64,000 bases of DNA, from positions 1 through 64,000 of the forward strand of contig NZ_JADEVO010000002.1 of assembly GCF_017114825.1 (NCBI RefSeq). The letters run 5' to 3'. The position numbers and the translations under genes are program-made. The notes below the pieces were generated by a model. That model saw nothing but the letters and a program-made list of their open reading frames with translations. It had not been told where the DNA came from and searched no databases. Shown piece after piece: positions 34,406-44,182 of this stretch (positions are counted from its first letter, which is position 1; each line of letters begins with the position of its first letter). Source of the DNA: Pseudomonas gregormendelii (GTDB lineage: Bacteria > Pseudomonadota > Gammaproteobacteria > Pseudomonadales > Pseudomonadaceae).

Positions 34406-34515
34406 TGATTTCACTTATGCAAATGCGCCAAGGCGGTTCTTGGTACTTCCCACCTCCTTACGCTTTCCCCTACCAGAAAGACGCTCGCAACATCCTGCGA
34501 AGCTTTCCCTGTCCC

Positions 34516-34579
34516 GTAGACACAATCCCCGTCTACCCTTGAAACCACCGCAGGAAGCGGTCTCCGTCAGCTCAAGGAA
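34516..34579 (+). promoter_or_regulatory. comM leader hairpins with GGA loop (possible Rsm site)
   Basis: Two hairpins precede comM: GTAGAC/GTCTAC (34516-34536) and ACCGC-AGGAA-GCGGT (34547-34561). The second exposes GGA in a pentaloop 23 bases upstream of the ATG, and AAGGAA at 34574-34579 is the Shine-Dalgarno. A GGA loop plus a GGA-containing ribosome site is the pattern bound by CsrA/RsmA/RsmE proteins. Confidence 0.4.
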
Positions 34580-34584
34580 CGACC

Positions 34585-36078
34585 ATGTCCCTCTCCATCG
34601 TCCACAGCCGCGCCCAGATTGGCGTGGATGCACCCGCCGTCACCGTGGAAGTCCATCTCGCCAATGGCTTGCCGTCACTGACGATGGTCGGTTTGCCCGA
34701 AACTGCAGTGAAGGAAAGCAAAGACCGGGTGCGCAGTGCGATTATCAATTCCGGGCTGCAGTTTCCCGCGCGACGCATCACGCTCAATCTCGCCCCGGCG
34801 GATTTGCCCAAGGATGGTGGACGGTTTGATTTGGCGATTGCCTTGGGGATTCTGTCGGCCAGCGTGCAGGTGCCAGCGCTGACACTGGATGACGTGGAAT
34901 GCCTGGGGGAACTGGCGTTGTCGGGAGCGGTGCGGGCGGTGCGCGGCGTATTGCCTGCCGCCCTGGCGGCGCGCAAGGCGGGTCGAACGTTGCTGGTACC
35001 GCGGGCGAACGCCGAAGAGGCCTGCCTGGCATCGGGCCTGCAGGTGATTGCGGTGGATCATTTGCTGGAGGCCGTGGCGCATTTCAACGGGCACCAGCCC
35101 ATCGCTCCATACGTGTCCGACGGCTTGATGCACGCCAGCAAACCCTACCCTGACCTGAGTGAAGTACAGGGCCAGCTCGCGGCCAAACGGGCGCTGCTGA
35201 TTGCCGCAGCAGGCGCTCACAACCTGCTGCTCAGTGGGCCGCCGGGAACAGGCAAAACACTGCTGGCGAGTCGACTGCCGGGGCTGCTGCCACCCTTGGC
35301 CGAAAGCGAGGCGCTGGAGGTCGCGGCCATTCAGTCGGTGGCCAGTTGCGCGCCCCTGAGTCACTGGCCGCAACGTCCTTTTCGCCAACCTCACCACTCA
35401 GCGTCGGGCCCGGCGCTGGTGGGTGGCGGGTCAAAGCCTCAGCCCGGGGAAATCACCCTCGCCCACCATGGCGTGCTGTTCCTTGATGAACTACCGGAGT
35501 TTGATCGCAGGGTTTTGGAAGTGTTGCGTGAGCCTATGGAGTCCGGCCATATCGTGATTTCCCGGGCCAGGGATCGCGTGCGTTTTCCGGCGCGCTTTCA
35601 ACTGGTCGCGGCGATGAATCCCTGTCCCTGTGGATATCTTGGCGAACCAACGGGCAAGTGTTCATGCACCCCGGACATGGTCCAGCGCTACCGCAACAAA
35701 CTGTCCGGCCCGCTGCTGGACCGCATCGATCTGCACCTGACCGTGGCGCGGGAAGCCACAGCGCTGAACCCTTCAGCGAAACCCGGCGATGACTCCGCCA
35801 GCGCGGCAGTGCTGGTAGCCGACGCCAGGGAACGGCAGCACAAGCGCCAGGGCTGCGCCAACGCCTTTCTCGACCTGCCAGGCCTGCGCATACACTGCAA
35901 GTTATCCACAGCCGATGAAACCTGGCTGGAATCCGCCTGCGAAAGATTGACCCTGTCGCTACGCTCGGCCCATCGGCTGCTCAAGGTAGCACGCACCTTG
36001 GCGGACCTTGAGCAGATTGATGCCATTACGCGAGAGCATCTGGCTGAGGCGCTACAGTATCGTCCGGCCACGAACTAA
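34585..36078 (+). CDS. comM: ComM/YifB family Mg-chelatase-like AAA+ ATPase
   Basis: 497 residues. An N-terminal Lon-substrate-like domain (about 20-135), the AAA+ core with Walker A GPPGTGKT at 218-225 and Walker B GVLFLDELPEF near 297, and the C-terminal Mg-chelatase domain containing MNPCPCGYLGEPTGKCSCTP near 346 match ComM/YifB. ComM is a hexameric helicase that helps branch migration during natural transformation, and it is also found in species not known to be competent. The gene has a structured leader. It is convergent with the epimerase-like gene, five bases apart. Confidence 0.94.
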   Translation: MSLSIVHSRAQIGVDAPAVTVEVHLANGLPSLTMVGLPETAVKESKDRVRSAIINSGLQFPARRITLNLAPADLPKDGGRFDLAIALGILSASVQVPALTLDDVECLGELALSGAVRAVRGVLPAALAARKAGRTLLVPRANAEEACLASGLQVIAVDHLLEAVAHFNGHQPIAPYVSDGLMHASKPYPDLSEVQGQLAAKRALLIAAAGAHNLLLSGPPGTGKTLLASRLPGLLPPLAESEALEVAAIQSVASCAPLSHWPQRPFRQPHHSASGPALVGGGSKPQPGEITLAHHGVLFLDELPEFDRRVLEVLREPMESGHIVISRARDRVRFPARFQLVAAMNPCPCGYLGEPTGKCSCTPDMVQRYRNKLSGPLLDRIDLHLTVAREATALNPSAKPGDDSASAAVLVADARERQHKRQGCANAFLDLPGLRIHCKLSTADETWLESACERLTLSLRSAHRLLKVARTLADLEQIDAITREHLAEALQYRPATN

Positions 36079-36083
36079 TGGAT

Positions 36084-37298
36084 TTACTCCTTGGTGAGAT
36101 CCACCAACGGTATCTGCCGCACCTCGGTTTCCCGCCCGGCCTGAATCTCGCTCACGCGCTTCAACGCCTGATCCACCGCCCCTTTGTCCGCCAAGAGGCT
36201 GTAGCTGATGCGGAACTCTTTCTGCTCGTTTGGCGCGATCGTCGGCACCAGGCCCAGTGGTCGTTGATACCGGCGGTTGTAGGAAAAGCTCGTGCCTGGC
36301 TCAAGTCCGGTGACATAGCCCTGCCCTTGGGTATCGGTGTTTTTCCACAGGGAGAACACGGGCAGGGTTTGCGTGTTGAAACCTACCGAGACGCCCAGGC
36401 TGCCGGCCTTGTTGTGCAGCACGGTCAATGTGTCGCCTTTTGCATCGGCATACGGCACCACGTTGTAGACCGTCTCGTCGTAGTCCTTGGTCGGCCCGCG
36501 GTAGGTCTGCCAGTCCGACAGTTCACCTTTGGCCTTGTCGTTGAACGGCGACACCTGTTTTACCGGCGCAGCGAATCGAGCACCCTGTTCCAGGAACGGG
36601 GTACTGAAGTTGCTGTGGTAGAGCGCCTGGTATTCCTTCGGATAGTCGCCATTGTTGGTCAGGGTGTCGTTGAGGCTGAAGCGCACGCTGCCCGGTTCGG
36701 TGACCAGTTCGGTGGCGACGGAGAAGTCGACTTTCTTGAACGCCTGCTCTTTCAACTCACCGCGCAGGCTGATGGCGTAAGGCGGTTTTTCGTCGATGTG
36801 CAAGGTGACTTTGCTGGCCGGAATGTTGGCGGCGCGGCCGTGCAGGGTCAGCAACTCGCCATTGTCCACGCCGGGGTGGCCGACCCATTCGTAACCGCAG
36901 CGGGTCACCAGTTCGTTGAAACCTTCCAGCCAGCCCAACCCGCCCCGACCGTTGAGTTCGATGAAGGCCGGGTTGACCACCTCTTTCACCGGCGAATCCC
37001 AGCCCATGCGCACAGACCCCACCGAGGCCTGCAGGACGTTCATGCCGCGGGTCGGTACCACCGAGAGCTTGAGCGTGCCGTTATCAATGTCGACGATGCT
37101 GACGCCCTCTTGCCGACCGCCATGCAAGGTACGCAGGGTCACGGAGAAGGGTTTGTCGGTCTTCACCCCGAGTTGCTGACTGGTGATTGACCAGTTGGCG
37201 GCCGCTTTGTCGGAGTCGAGCAGAACATAGTCCCACGCCATGGCATGGGAGGCAGCGGACAGCGCGCCGAGGGCGACGATGAGTTTGAGCGGAGTCAT
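36084..37298 (-). CDS. Exported aldose 1-epimerase family protein (DUF4432)
   Basis: 404 residues. A signal peptide (about 1-21, ending AMA) implies a periplasmic location, unusual for an epimerase. The body resembles DUF4432/aldose-epimerase-like beta-sandwich proteins, with VVPTRGMNVLQA near 80, HPGVDNGELLTLHGRAANIPA near 140, the YHSNF motif near 247, and GLEPGTSFSYNRRY near 345. The substrate is presumably a sugar or sugar acid, but I cannot assign it. It stands alone, convergent with comM, with a single REP unit in the downstream intergenic side toward the chemoreceptor gene. Confidence 0.82.
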   Translation of the reverse strand: MTPLKLIVALGALSAASHAMAWDYVLLDSDKAAANWSITSQQLGVKTDKPFSVTLRTLHGGRQEGVSIVDIDNGTLKLSVVPTRGMNVLQASVGSVRMGWDSPVKEVVNPAFIELNGRGGLGWLEGFNELVTRCGYEWVGHPGVDNGELLTLHGRAANIPASKVTLHIDEKPPYAISLRGELKEQAFKKVDFSVATELVTEPGSVRFSLNDTLTNNGDYPKEYQALYHSNFSTPFLEQGARFAAPVKQVSPFNDKAKGELSDWQTYRGPTKDYDETVYNVVPYADAKGDTLTVLHNKAGSLGVSVGFNTQTLPVFSLWKNTDTQGQGYVTGLEPGTSFSYNRRYQRPLGLVPTIAPNEQKEFRISYSLLADKGAVDQALKRVSEIQAGRETEVRQIPLVDLTKE

Positions 37299-37457
37299 GG
37301 CACAAGCCTTTCTTGGAGTTGTGCCATTTTTATAGACCGGCTGAAACGATTCATCAAGCGTAAAACCAACAATGGCCCTATGTCTTGATAAAACCGAGCG
37401 GGCTCACGCCTACTCAGGAGTGTCGGTGGACGCAGAACTTGTGAACGCCAATCACAC

Positions 37458-37484
37458 CTGTGGGAGCAAGCCTGCTCGCGATTG
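37458..37484. repeat. Single type A REP unit
   Basis: CCTGTGGGAGCAAGCCTGCTCGCGATTG, without an inverted partner, ends about 17 bases before the stop of the chemoreceptor gene. Confidence 0.65.
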
Positions 37485-37500
37485 CCATAGCCGGAACACC

Positions 37501-39477
37501 TCAACGAAACCGGTCAACCTCCTGCCGCAACTCCGCCGCCAGGCTCTCCAGTTCCTTGGCCGTCACGGCCAGGTGCGACACCACCTCGCGCTGCTCGCTG
37601 TTGGCCAGCGCAATGCTTTGCAGGTTGCTGCTGAGCAACGTCGCGGTGCTGCTTTGTTCCTGGGTGGCCGTGGTGATCGCCGAAAACTGCTGGCCAGCCG
37701 AGCGACTCTGCTCATCGATACGCGCCAGGGCCGAGGCGACATTGGCGTTGCGCGACAAGCCCTCCTCCATCAGTACCTTGCCCTGCTCCATGGTGCTGAT
37801 GGCGTTGCCGGTTTCCTGCTGGATGCTCTGGATCATCAGCGAGATTTCATCGGTTGCCTGGCGAGTGCGGGAAGCCAGATTGCGCACTTCATCGGCCACC
37901 ACCGCAAAGCCCCGGCCTTGCTCGCCGGCGCGGGCGGCTTCAATGGCCGCGTTGAGTGCCAGCAGATTGGTCTGCTCGGCAATCGAAGTGATCACCCCGA
38001 CGATGCCGCCAATTTCCTGAGAGCGCTGGCCCAGTGTGTTGATGACCGTCGCCGTGCTGTTCAGCGCGCCCGCAATTTGTTCAAGAGACGAAGACGCTTC
38101 GTCCATCGACGTACGACCGATCCGGGTTTGCTGTGCGTTTTCCTGAGCCAGCAGCTGGGTGCTGCCCATGTTGTCGGCGATGTTCAGGGAAGTGGCACTG
38201 AATTCCTCCACCGCACCTGCCATGCTGGTGATCTCGCCCGACTGCTGCTCCATGCCTTCGTAAGCACCACCGGACAAACCAGACAAGGCCTGGGCACGGC
38301 TGTTGACCTCTTGCGAGGCTTTGCGGATGTGCTCGACCATGGTCGACAGGGCCTGGCTCATCTGGTTGAAGGCGCGGGCCAACTGGCCGATTTCGTCGTG
38401 GCTCGAGACATTCAGGCGCACGCTCAGATCCCCCGCGCCCAGCGCCTCGGCCTGACGCACCAGATCACCCAGTGGCGCCAGCTTGCTGCGCAACAACCAG
38501 ACCGCCGCACCCACGGCGATCAGCATGGCCAGCAGGCTGCCTATCGCCAATTGACTGCCGACACTCCAGGTCACGGCGCGAATTTCCGCTTTGGGCATGC
38601 TCGCCACCACCGACCATGGGCCACCCTCGAACGGCACGGCGACGCTGTAAAAGTCTTCGGATTTGTCGCTCCAGAACTCACCTTTGCCAGGCGTTTTTGC
38701 CAGCGCGGCAAGGGTCGGCGCCGCCTGCTCCAACGCCTGCACGCCCGCAATCGGCACCAGCCATTTGCCCTGTTCGTCGAGCAACGCCAGGGAGCCGGTC
38801 TGGCCGATGCGGAAGCGTTTGAGATTGGCAAATTGCGCGTTCTGCGCGTCGGTGTAATCGAATCCTACAAACAGCACCGCAATCACCTTGCCGCCGCTGT
38901 CGCGTACGGGGGTGTACTGAGTCATGTAGGACCGTTCAAACAACAGGGCCCGGCCGACGTAGCCCTGCCCCGCCATCAGGCGCGCATAAGCGGGGTGCGC
39001 GTGATCGAGCAGCGTGCCAATGGCGCGCGTGCCGTCCTGCTTGCTCAGGGAAGTGCTGACCCGGATGAAGTCGTCGCCGTTACGCACGAACAACGTGGCA
39101 ACACCGGCAGTCATCTGCTTGAACTCGTCCACTTCCTGGAAGTTGTTGTTCAGCACTTCGCTGCCCAGGTGCAAGCCCGCGGTCTGCACGCCCGCGACCG
39201 TCACCGGCTGCTCCGGGTGCAGACTCAGTCCCGCGCTGAAGCGCTTCTCGAACAAGCCGCTGAGGCGCTGGGTACTCTCACGCAACGTACCGTGGAAGGT
39301 GCTCAATTGATCGGCCAGCAGCCTTGCTTCGCTGGCCAGGTGTTCCTCGCGGGTGGCAAGGTTGGCGGTGTCCAGCGAGCGCAGGGCAAACACAGTGCTG
39401 CAGCTGATGACGATCGCCAGTATCACGGCAAGCGCGATACCCAGCTGTGAGGCGATGCGGGCGCGAGGTTGAGACAT
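37501..39477 (-). CDS. Methyl-accepting chemotaxis protein with a Cache sensor domain
   Basis: 658 residues from the ATG at 39477 ([13 protein letters not shown]...). Membrane helix 1 covers about 12-32; a large periplasmic sensor of the Cache_3-Cache_2 type spans about 40-325; membrane helix 2 is about 330-352; a HAMP domain follows; the signalling domain contains the conserved hairpin [21 protein letters not shown] and [17 protein letters not shown]. The sensor contains [17 protein letters not shown] and [13 protein letters not shown], typical of this group. The ligand is unknown. No C-terminal CheR-binding pentapeptide is seen. It lies alone between the epimerase-like and LysR genes. Confidence 0.92.
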   Translation of the reverse strand: MSQPRARIASQLGIALAVILAIVISCSTVFALRSLDTANLATREEHLASEARLLADQLSTFHGTLRESTQRLSGLFEKRFSAGLSLHPEQPVTVAGVQTAGLHLGSEVLNNNFQEVDEFKQMTAGVATLFVRNGDDFIRVSTSLSKQDGTRAIGTLLDHAHPAYARLMAGQGYVGRALLFERSYMTQYTPVRDSGGKVIAVLFVGFDYTDAQNAQFANLKRFRIGQTGSLALLDEQGKWLVPIAGVQALEQAAPTLAALAKTPGKGEFWSDKSEDFYSVAVPFEGGPWSVVASMPKAEIRAVTWSVGSQLAIGSLLAMLIAVGAAVWLLRSKLAPLGDLVRQAEALGAGDLSVRLNVSSHDEIGQLARAFNQMSQALSTMVEHIRKASQEVNSRAQALSGLSGGAYEGMEQQSGEITSMAGAVEEFSATSLNIADNMGSTQLLAQENAQQTRIGRTSMDEASSSLEQIAGALNSTATVINTLGQRSQEIGGIVGVITSIAEQTNLLALNAAIEAARAGEQGRGFAVVADEVRNLASRTRQATDEISLMIQSIQQETGNAISTMEQGKVLMEEGLSRNANVASALARIDEQSRSAGQQFSAITTATQEQSSTATLLSSNLQSIALANSEQREVVSHLAVTAKELESLAAELRQEVDRFR

Positions 39478-39663
39478 GACAGCTCCTGGCCAAGCGTCCG
39501 AATCCTCCTTGATCGGGCTGCACACTCAGCGACATTTCTAATAATGGGGGTTACGTCGAACCTGCACGAAGGTTCCACCTGCATCTCTTCGGCGGTAAAC
39601 CTGAATACTTGAGCCGATTACCAGGATATGGCCGGAGCCTGTCGCTGCACAGGCTCTATCGAT

Positions 39664-40584
39664 TCAGCTCAGGTGCTCGACGTCCGGCAACTCCATGGCC
39701 CGGACCTCGCCCTGCAGGAAGTCACTGAGGCGGCGCATCCGTTCTCCGCCGGGCCGGGTTTTCGGCCAGACCAGGTAATATTTCTCACCGCTGGCGACGG
39801 CAGTCGGCCACGGCAAACTCAGGCGCCCCTGAGCGACATCCTCGGCCACCATCAACAAGTCGCCCATCGAAACCCCGTAGCCACGGGCGGCGGCGATCAT
39901 GCCCAGCTCCAGCGTATCGAACACCTGCCCGCCCTTGAGCGACACCTGTTCGGCCAGCCCCATGCGCTCCAGCCAGTTGCGCCAGTCGCGGCGGTCCGGT
40001 GTGGGGTGCAGCAGTTCGGTATTGGCCAGGCGCGTCACGTCCCAAGGCTGCTCGCTCAGCAGGTTCGGCGCACCGACCGGGATCAGTTCTTCGGGGAACA
40101 GATAACTGGCCTCCCAGTCAGGTGGGAAATGGCCGTTGCTCAACAGCACGGCACAGTCGAAGGGCTCGTCGTTGAAGTCCACCGAGTCGACGTCCATCCA
40201 GGCGCTGGTGAGCTGCACCTCATTGCCCGGTTGCAGGTGACGGAAGCGGCTCAGGCGCGCCAGCAGCCAGCGCATGGTCAGGGTCGAAGGCGCCTTCATG
40301 CGCAGGATGTCGTCTTCGGCGCGCAGGGTGTTGCACGCCCGCTCCAGGGCGGTGAAGCCCTCGCGGATGCCGGGCAGCAGCAACCGGGCCGATTCGGTCA
40401 GTTGCAGGTTGCGGCCACTGCGGTGAAACAATCGGCAGGCAAAGTGCTCTTCGAGCGTACGAATATGCCGGCTGACCGCGCTCTGGGTGATCGACAACTC
40501 TTGCGCGGCACGGGTAAACGAACTGTGGCGAGCGGCCGCTTCGAAGGCACGCAGGGCATACAACGGAGGAAGACGACGAGACAT
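39664..40584 (-). CDS. LysR family transcriptional regulator (GcvA-like)
   Basis: 306 residues from the ATG at 40584 (MSRRLPPLYALRAFEAAARH...), the typical GcvA-group start. The winged HTH covers about 1-62 with FTRAAQELSITQSAVSRHIRTLEEHF. The effector-binding domain follows (about 90-300). It is divergent from the MATE pump gene, about 150 bases away, the classical position of a LysR regulator relative to its target; the same pairing is known at PA5293-PA5294 in my recollection. Control of the pump is therefore likely but unproven. Confidence 0.9.
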   Translation of the reverse strand: MSRRLPPLYALRAFEAAARHSSFTRAAQELSITQSAVSRHIRTLEEHFACRLFHRSGRNLQLTESARLLLPGIREGFTALERACNTLRAEDDILRMKAPSTLTMRWLLARLSRFRHLQPGNEVQLTSAWMDVDSVDFNDEPFDCAVLLSNGHFPPDWEASYLFPEELIPVGAPNLLSEQPWDVTRLANTELLHPTPDRRDWRNWLERMGLAEQVSLKGGQVFDTLELGMIAAARGYGVSMGDLLMVAEDVAQGRLSLPWPTAVASGEKYYLVWPKTRPGGERMRRLSDFLQGEVRAMELPDVEHLS

Positions 40585-40737
40585 CCAGAAAGCTCCTAAA
40601 GCGCAATCGCCACAACTTAGCAGAAACTCATCCATGATGAGTTTTAGTCATGCCATCCATCCTTTTTATCCCTTTGTGGAAATCCTCCAGAGCGCCGAAA
40701 ATCGACGGTCTACTGTTCCCTCTGAAAACCGAGCGTG

Positions 40738-42141
40738 ATGATCATGAAGCATCCAGCGCGTATTGAACTCTGGGCCATCCTGCGGCTGGCGGGGCCGCTG
40801 ATTGCCTCGCAGTTGGCGCATATGCTGATGGTCCTCACCGACACCTTGATGATGGCGCGCATCAGCCCCGAGGCGCTTGCCGGCGGCGGCCTGGGGGCGG
40901 CCACCTACTCTTTTGTGTCGATTTTCTGCATCGGGGTGATTGCGGCAGTCGGCACCCTGGTGGCTATCCGTCAGGGTGCGGGCGATATCGTTGGCGCCGC
41001 CCGGCTGACCCAGGCAGGTTTGTGGCTGGCGTGGCTGATGGCACTGGCCGCCGGCCTGTTGCTGTGGAACCTCAAGCCCGTGCTGCTGCTGTTCGGCCAG
41101 ACCGAAAGCAACGTCCATATGGCCGGGCAATTCCTGATGATCCTGCCGTTCGCCCTGCCCGGCTACTTGAGCTTCATGGCCCTGCGCGGCTTCACCAGTG
41201 CGATCGGCCGGGCGACGCCGGTGATGGTGATCAGCCTCGCCGGCACGGTGGCGAACTTCCTGCTCAACTATGCATTGATTACCGGCATGTTCGGCCTGCC
41301 CAGGATGGGGCTGGTGGGGATAGGGCTGGTCACGGCCATCGTCGCCAACCTGATGGCATTGGCGCTGGCCCTGCATATTCGGCGGCATAGGGCGTATGAC
41401 GCTTATCCATTGCGTGAAGGCCTGTCGCGGCCCAACCGTCAGTACCTGAAGGAACTGTGGCGGCTGGGCCTGCCCATCGGCGGCACCTACGCGGTGGAGG
41501 TCGGGCTGTTTGCCTTCGCGGCGTTGTGCATGGGCACCATGGGCAGTACGCAACTGGGTGCGCACCAGATTGCCCTGCAGATCGTTTCGGTGGCGTTCAT
41601 GGTGCCGGCCGGCATGTCCTATGCGATTACCATGCGCATCGGCCAGCACTACGGTGCCGGGCAACTGCTGGATGCACGGCTGGCGGGACGGGTTGGTATT
41701 GTGTTCGGAGCGGCGGCGATGCTCGGCTTCGCGATGGTTTTCTGGCTGCTGCCGCATCAATTGATTGGCTTGTTCCTGGACCATAATGATCCAGCGTTCC
41801 GCCCGGTCATCGAATTGGCAGTGAGCCTGCTGGCGGTCGCCGCCTGGTTCGAGCTGTTCGACGGTACGCAAACCATCGCCATGGGCTGCATACGCGGGCT
41901 CAAGGATGCCAAGACCACCTTCCTGGTTGGACTGGCCTGCTATTGGCTGATTGGTGCGCCGGCAGCCTGGTGGATGGCATTCCATCTTGACTGGGGCCCA
42001 ACGGGCGTGTGGTGGGGCCTGGCGCTGGGCCTGGCGTGTGCGGCGGTGAGCCTGACGCTGGCGTTTGAGTGGAAGATGAAGCGCATGATTCGGCGTGAGC
42101 CTGCGGTGCAGGCCAGTTTCAGGGTGATTCAACCCGATTAA
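40738..42141 (+). CDS. MATE family multidrug efflux transporter (NorM-like)
   Basis: About 465-468 residues depending on the start: GTG 40735, ATG 40738 and ATG 40744 are all in frame, and there is no strong Shine-Dalgarno to decide among them. Twelve membrane helices are predicted. Two homologous halves carry LAGPLIASQLAHMLMVLTDTLMMAR near the start and LGLPIGGTYAVEVGLFAFAALCMGTMG near 245, the MATE repeat. NorM proteins use Na+ or H+ gradients to expel cationic drugs. It is divergent from the LysR regulator and convergent with the GGDEF-EAL gene across a type C REPIN. Confidence 0.9.
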   Translation: MIMKHPARIELWAILRLAGPLIASQLAHMLMVLTDTLMMARISPEALAGGGLGAATYSFVSIFCIGVIAAVGTLVAIRQGAGDIVGAARLTQAGLWLAWLMALAAGLLLWNLKPVLLLFGQTESNVHMAGQFLMILPFALPGYLSFMALRGFTSAIGRATPVMVISLAGTVANFLLNYALITGMFGLPRMGLVGIGLVTAIVANLMALALALHIRRHRAYDAYPLREGLSRPNRQYLKELWRLGLPIGGTYAVEVGLFAFAALCMGTMGSTQLGAHQIALQIVSVAFMVPAGMSYAITMRIGQHYGAGQLLDARLAGRVGIVFGAAAMLGFAMVFWLLPHQLIGLFLDHNDPAFRPVIELAVSLLAVAAWFELFDGTQTIAMGCIRGLKDAKTTFLVGLACYWLIGAPAAWWMAFHLDWGPTGVWWGLALGLACAAVSLTLAFEWKMKRMIRREPAVQASFRVIQPD

Positions 42142-42150
42142 GATCAAAAG

Positions 42151-42244
42151 ATCGTCCGAACGCGGCCCGAGCCTTCGGCAGCTACTACGGGTGTACACAT
42201 TCCCATGTAGGAGCTGTTAAAGGCTCGGGCCGCGTTCTGGCGAT
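42151..42244. repeat. REPIN (type C)
   Basis: ATCGTCCGAACGCGGCCCGA and its inverted partner TCGGGCCGCGTTCTGGCGAT are long imperfect arms around a short AT-rich spacer, preceded by ATCAAAAG. It is the same family as the element at 59283. Confidence 0.8.
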
Positions 42245-42247
42245 CTT

Positions 42248-43918
42248 TTAAATGGCCTCCACAACGGCCTGTTGGCTGGAACCGAAGGTCAGGTATTCAA
42301 CCAGCTCCACCAACGGCAACGGCTTGCTGATCAGGTACCCCTGCACCTGATCACAGCCAAACCCACGCAACAGATCCAGCTGCTCCGGGGTTTCCACGCC
42401 TTCGGCCACCACTTCGAGATTGAGGTTGTGCGCCAGGTTGATCATCGCGTGCACCAGTTTGCGATTCTCCTCGCGCTCTTCCATCTCGCCGACAAAACTC
42501 TTGTCGACCTTCAGCAAGGCGATCGGCAGGCTGTTGAGGTGCACGAATGACGAGAAGCCGGTACCGAAGTCATCCAGGGAAAAGCGCACGCCCAGGCGCC
42601 CGAGGGCGTCCATGGTCTGCTTGACCAGATCGCTGCGGCGCATCACTGCGGTCTCTGTCAGTTCGAACTCCAGCCACTGCGCCTCGACTCCGCGCTCGAT
42701 GATCAAGCGGCTGAGGGTGGGCAGCAACTGGCTGTCCTGGAACTGCCGAAACGACAGGTTGATTGCCATGTGCAGCGCCGGCAGCCCGCGCTCGCGCAGG
42801 GCCTGCATGTCACGCAGTGCACGGGAAATCACCCAGTAACCCAGGGGCACGATCAAGCCGCTCTGCTCGGCCAAGGGCACAAATTCGCTTGGCGGCAGCA
42901 AACCGCGCTCGGCATGACGCCAGCGCACCAGCGCTTCGAGGCCGACGATCTGCCCGTCTTCGAGGTTCAGTCGCGGCTGGTAGTGCAGCTCCAGCTCATC
43001 ACGGCGCAATGCCCGTCGCAGTTCGCTTTCCAGGTCGGCCATGCTGCGCGCATTGCGATTGATGCGTTCGTTGAAGATGTGAAAGGTACAGCCCTGGGTG
43101 CTCTTGGCCTGCTGCATGGCGATGTGCGCGTGCCACATCAGCGGGTCGGCGCCGGCGTGGGCGCGAGCATGGGCGATGCCCAGGCTGGACCCGATCAACA
43201 GGCTTTCGCCGTCGACCCAGTAGGGTTCGGCCAGTGCTTCGGTGATTCGTTCGGCCATCCACTCGGCGCGCTGGGGTGCCCGGCGGGTGTCGATCAGCAG
43301 TGCAAATTCGTCGCTGCCCAACCGTGCGAGCTGATCACCCACCTCCAGCTGGCTTTTGAGCCTAGCAACGACTTGCAGGATCAACCGGTCGCCCGCCTGG
43401 TGCCCCAACGCGTCGTTGGCGTGACGGAAGTTGTCGAGGTCCAGGTGCCCGAGTGCCAGGCCACGGCCATCGTTTTCCACCAGCCGGGCCGCCAGCAGGG
43501 TCTGAAAACCCTGGCGATTGGCGATGCCGGTCAAGGGGTCCTGCTCGGCCAGACGCTGCAGGGTGGTCTCCAGCAGCCCCCGTTCGCGCACATGGCGCAG
43601 GCAGCGCTGCAACATGCCTGTATCAAGCAGATCGCGCACCAACCAGTCGCTCACGCCATCGGGCGGCGACGCCGGTTCGTGTTCGAGCAGCAATACCGTC
43701 GGCAAGGTGCAACGACCGGGAAGTGGCTGCAGAGCAGGGCTCGTCAACAACACCGCGCTGCGGTTGTCATCGAACAAACTGCTGACAGACTCCCAATTCG
43801 GAGCGCTGATGAGCACGGCCGAGCTCCCCATTGGAGCCAGACACTCGCGCAACAACGCTGTCCACGCTGGCTCTTCTGCCAGTAGCAGCAAACGCAAGGG
43901 TTCGACAGGCGTAGACAA
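42248..43918 (-). CDS. GGDEF-EAL protein, ProE-like c-di-GMP phosphodiesterase
   Basis: 556 residues. The first 110 resemble a receiver domain without a phosphoacceptor (VLLTSP where D would be). The GGDEF domain (about 122-285) has GSDEF at 201-205, a degenerate active site. The EAL domain (about 298-545) keeps E328-A-L, N387 in INLSFRQ, E421 in ELTETAV, DDFGTG at 449-454 and LKVDKSF, the set needed for hydrolysis of c-di-GMP. The protein is therefore probably a phosphodiesterase whose GGDEF part is regulatory. The position beside a MATE gene and rep matches PA5295 (ProE), which lowers c-di-GMP and exopolysaccharide. No membrane segments are seen. Confidence 0.88.
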   Translation of the reverse strand: MSTPVEPLRLLLLAEEPAWTALLRECLAPMGSSAVLISAPNWESVSSLFDDNRSAVLLTSPALQPLPGRCTLPTVLLLEHEPASPPDGVSDWLVRDLLDTGMLQRCLRHVRERGLLETTLQRLAEQDPLTGIANRQGFQTLLAARLVENDGRGLALGHLDLDNFRHANDALGHQAGDRLILQVVARLKSQLEVGDQLARLGSDEFALLIDTRRAPQRAEWMAERITEALAEPYWVDGESLLIGSSLGIAHARAHAGADPLMWHAHIAMQQAKSTQGCTFHIFNERINRNARSMADLESELRRALRRDELELHYQPRLNLEDGQIVGLEALVRWRHAERGLLPPSEFVPLAEQSGLIVPLGYWVISRALRDMQALRERGLPALHMAINLSFRQFQDSQLLPTLSRLIIERGVEAQWLEFELTETAVMRRSDLVKQTMDALGRLGVRFSLDDFGTGFSSFVHLNSLPIALLKVDKSFVGEMEEREENRKLVHAMINLAHNLNLEVVAEGVETPEQLDLLRGFGCDQVQGYLISKPLPLVELVEYLTFGSSQQAVVEAI

Positions 43919-44182
43919 GCTAGCTCCCTAGACTCTGCAGTGGTGTACGCGCCAGGCATTATGCCGGGCCGCCAACCAATGACCAAATGACATCAGTTAT
44001 CAGACGTGGCTTTTGTATCAGGAATTACGAACATTAGACGCAAATACCTCACGTATCCTGCGTGAAAGTAACAAAACCGGCAAATACAGTTAGCGTGGTG
44101 CGTCACAAGTCGGAGAGAGCAGCACAAATTGCTGAGCCTGTTAAAATGCCGGCCCATTTCGCAAACGACTCCCTGATTCCGT
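43919..44182. other. Intergenic region between the GGDEF-EAL gene and rep
   Basis: 264 bases between divergent genes. Small frames here have no family resemblance. Both promoters must be here; no dyad or hairpin stood out. Confidence 0.5.

Noticed and set aside
34415..34633. 72-residue Arg/Gly-rich minus-strand frame overlapping the comM start
   Set aside because: Antisense to comM and its leader; no similarity.
40666..42198. 510-residue frame opposite the MATE gene
   Set aside because: His/Gln/Arg-rich shadow of a clear membrane protein.
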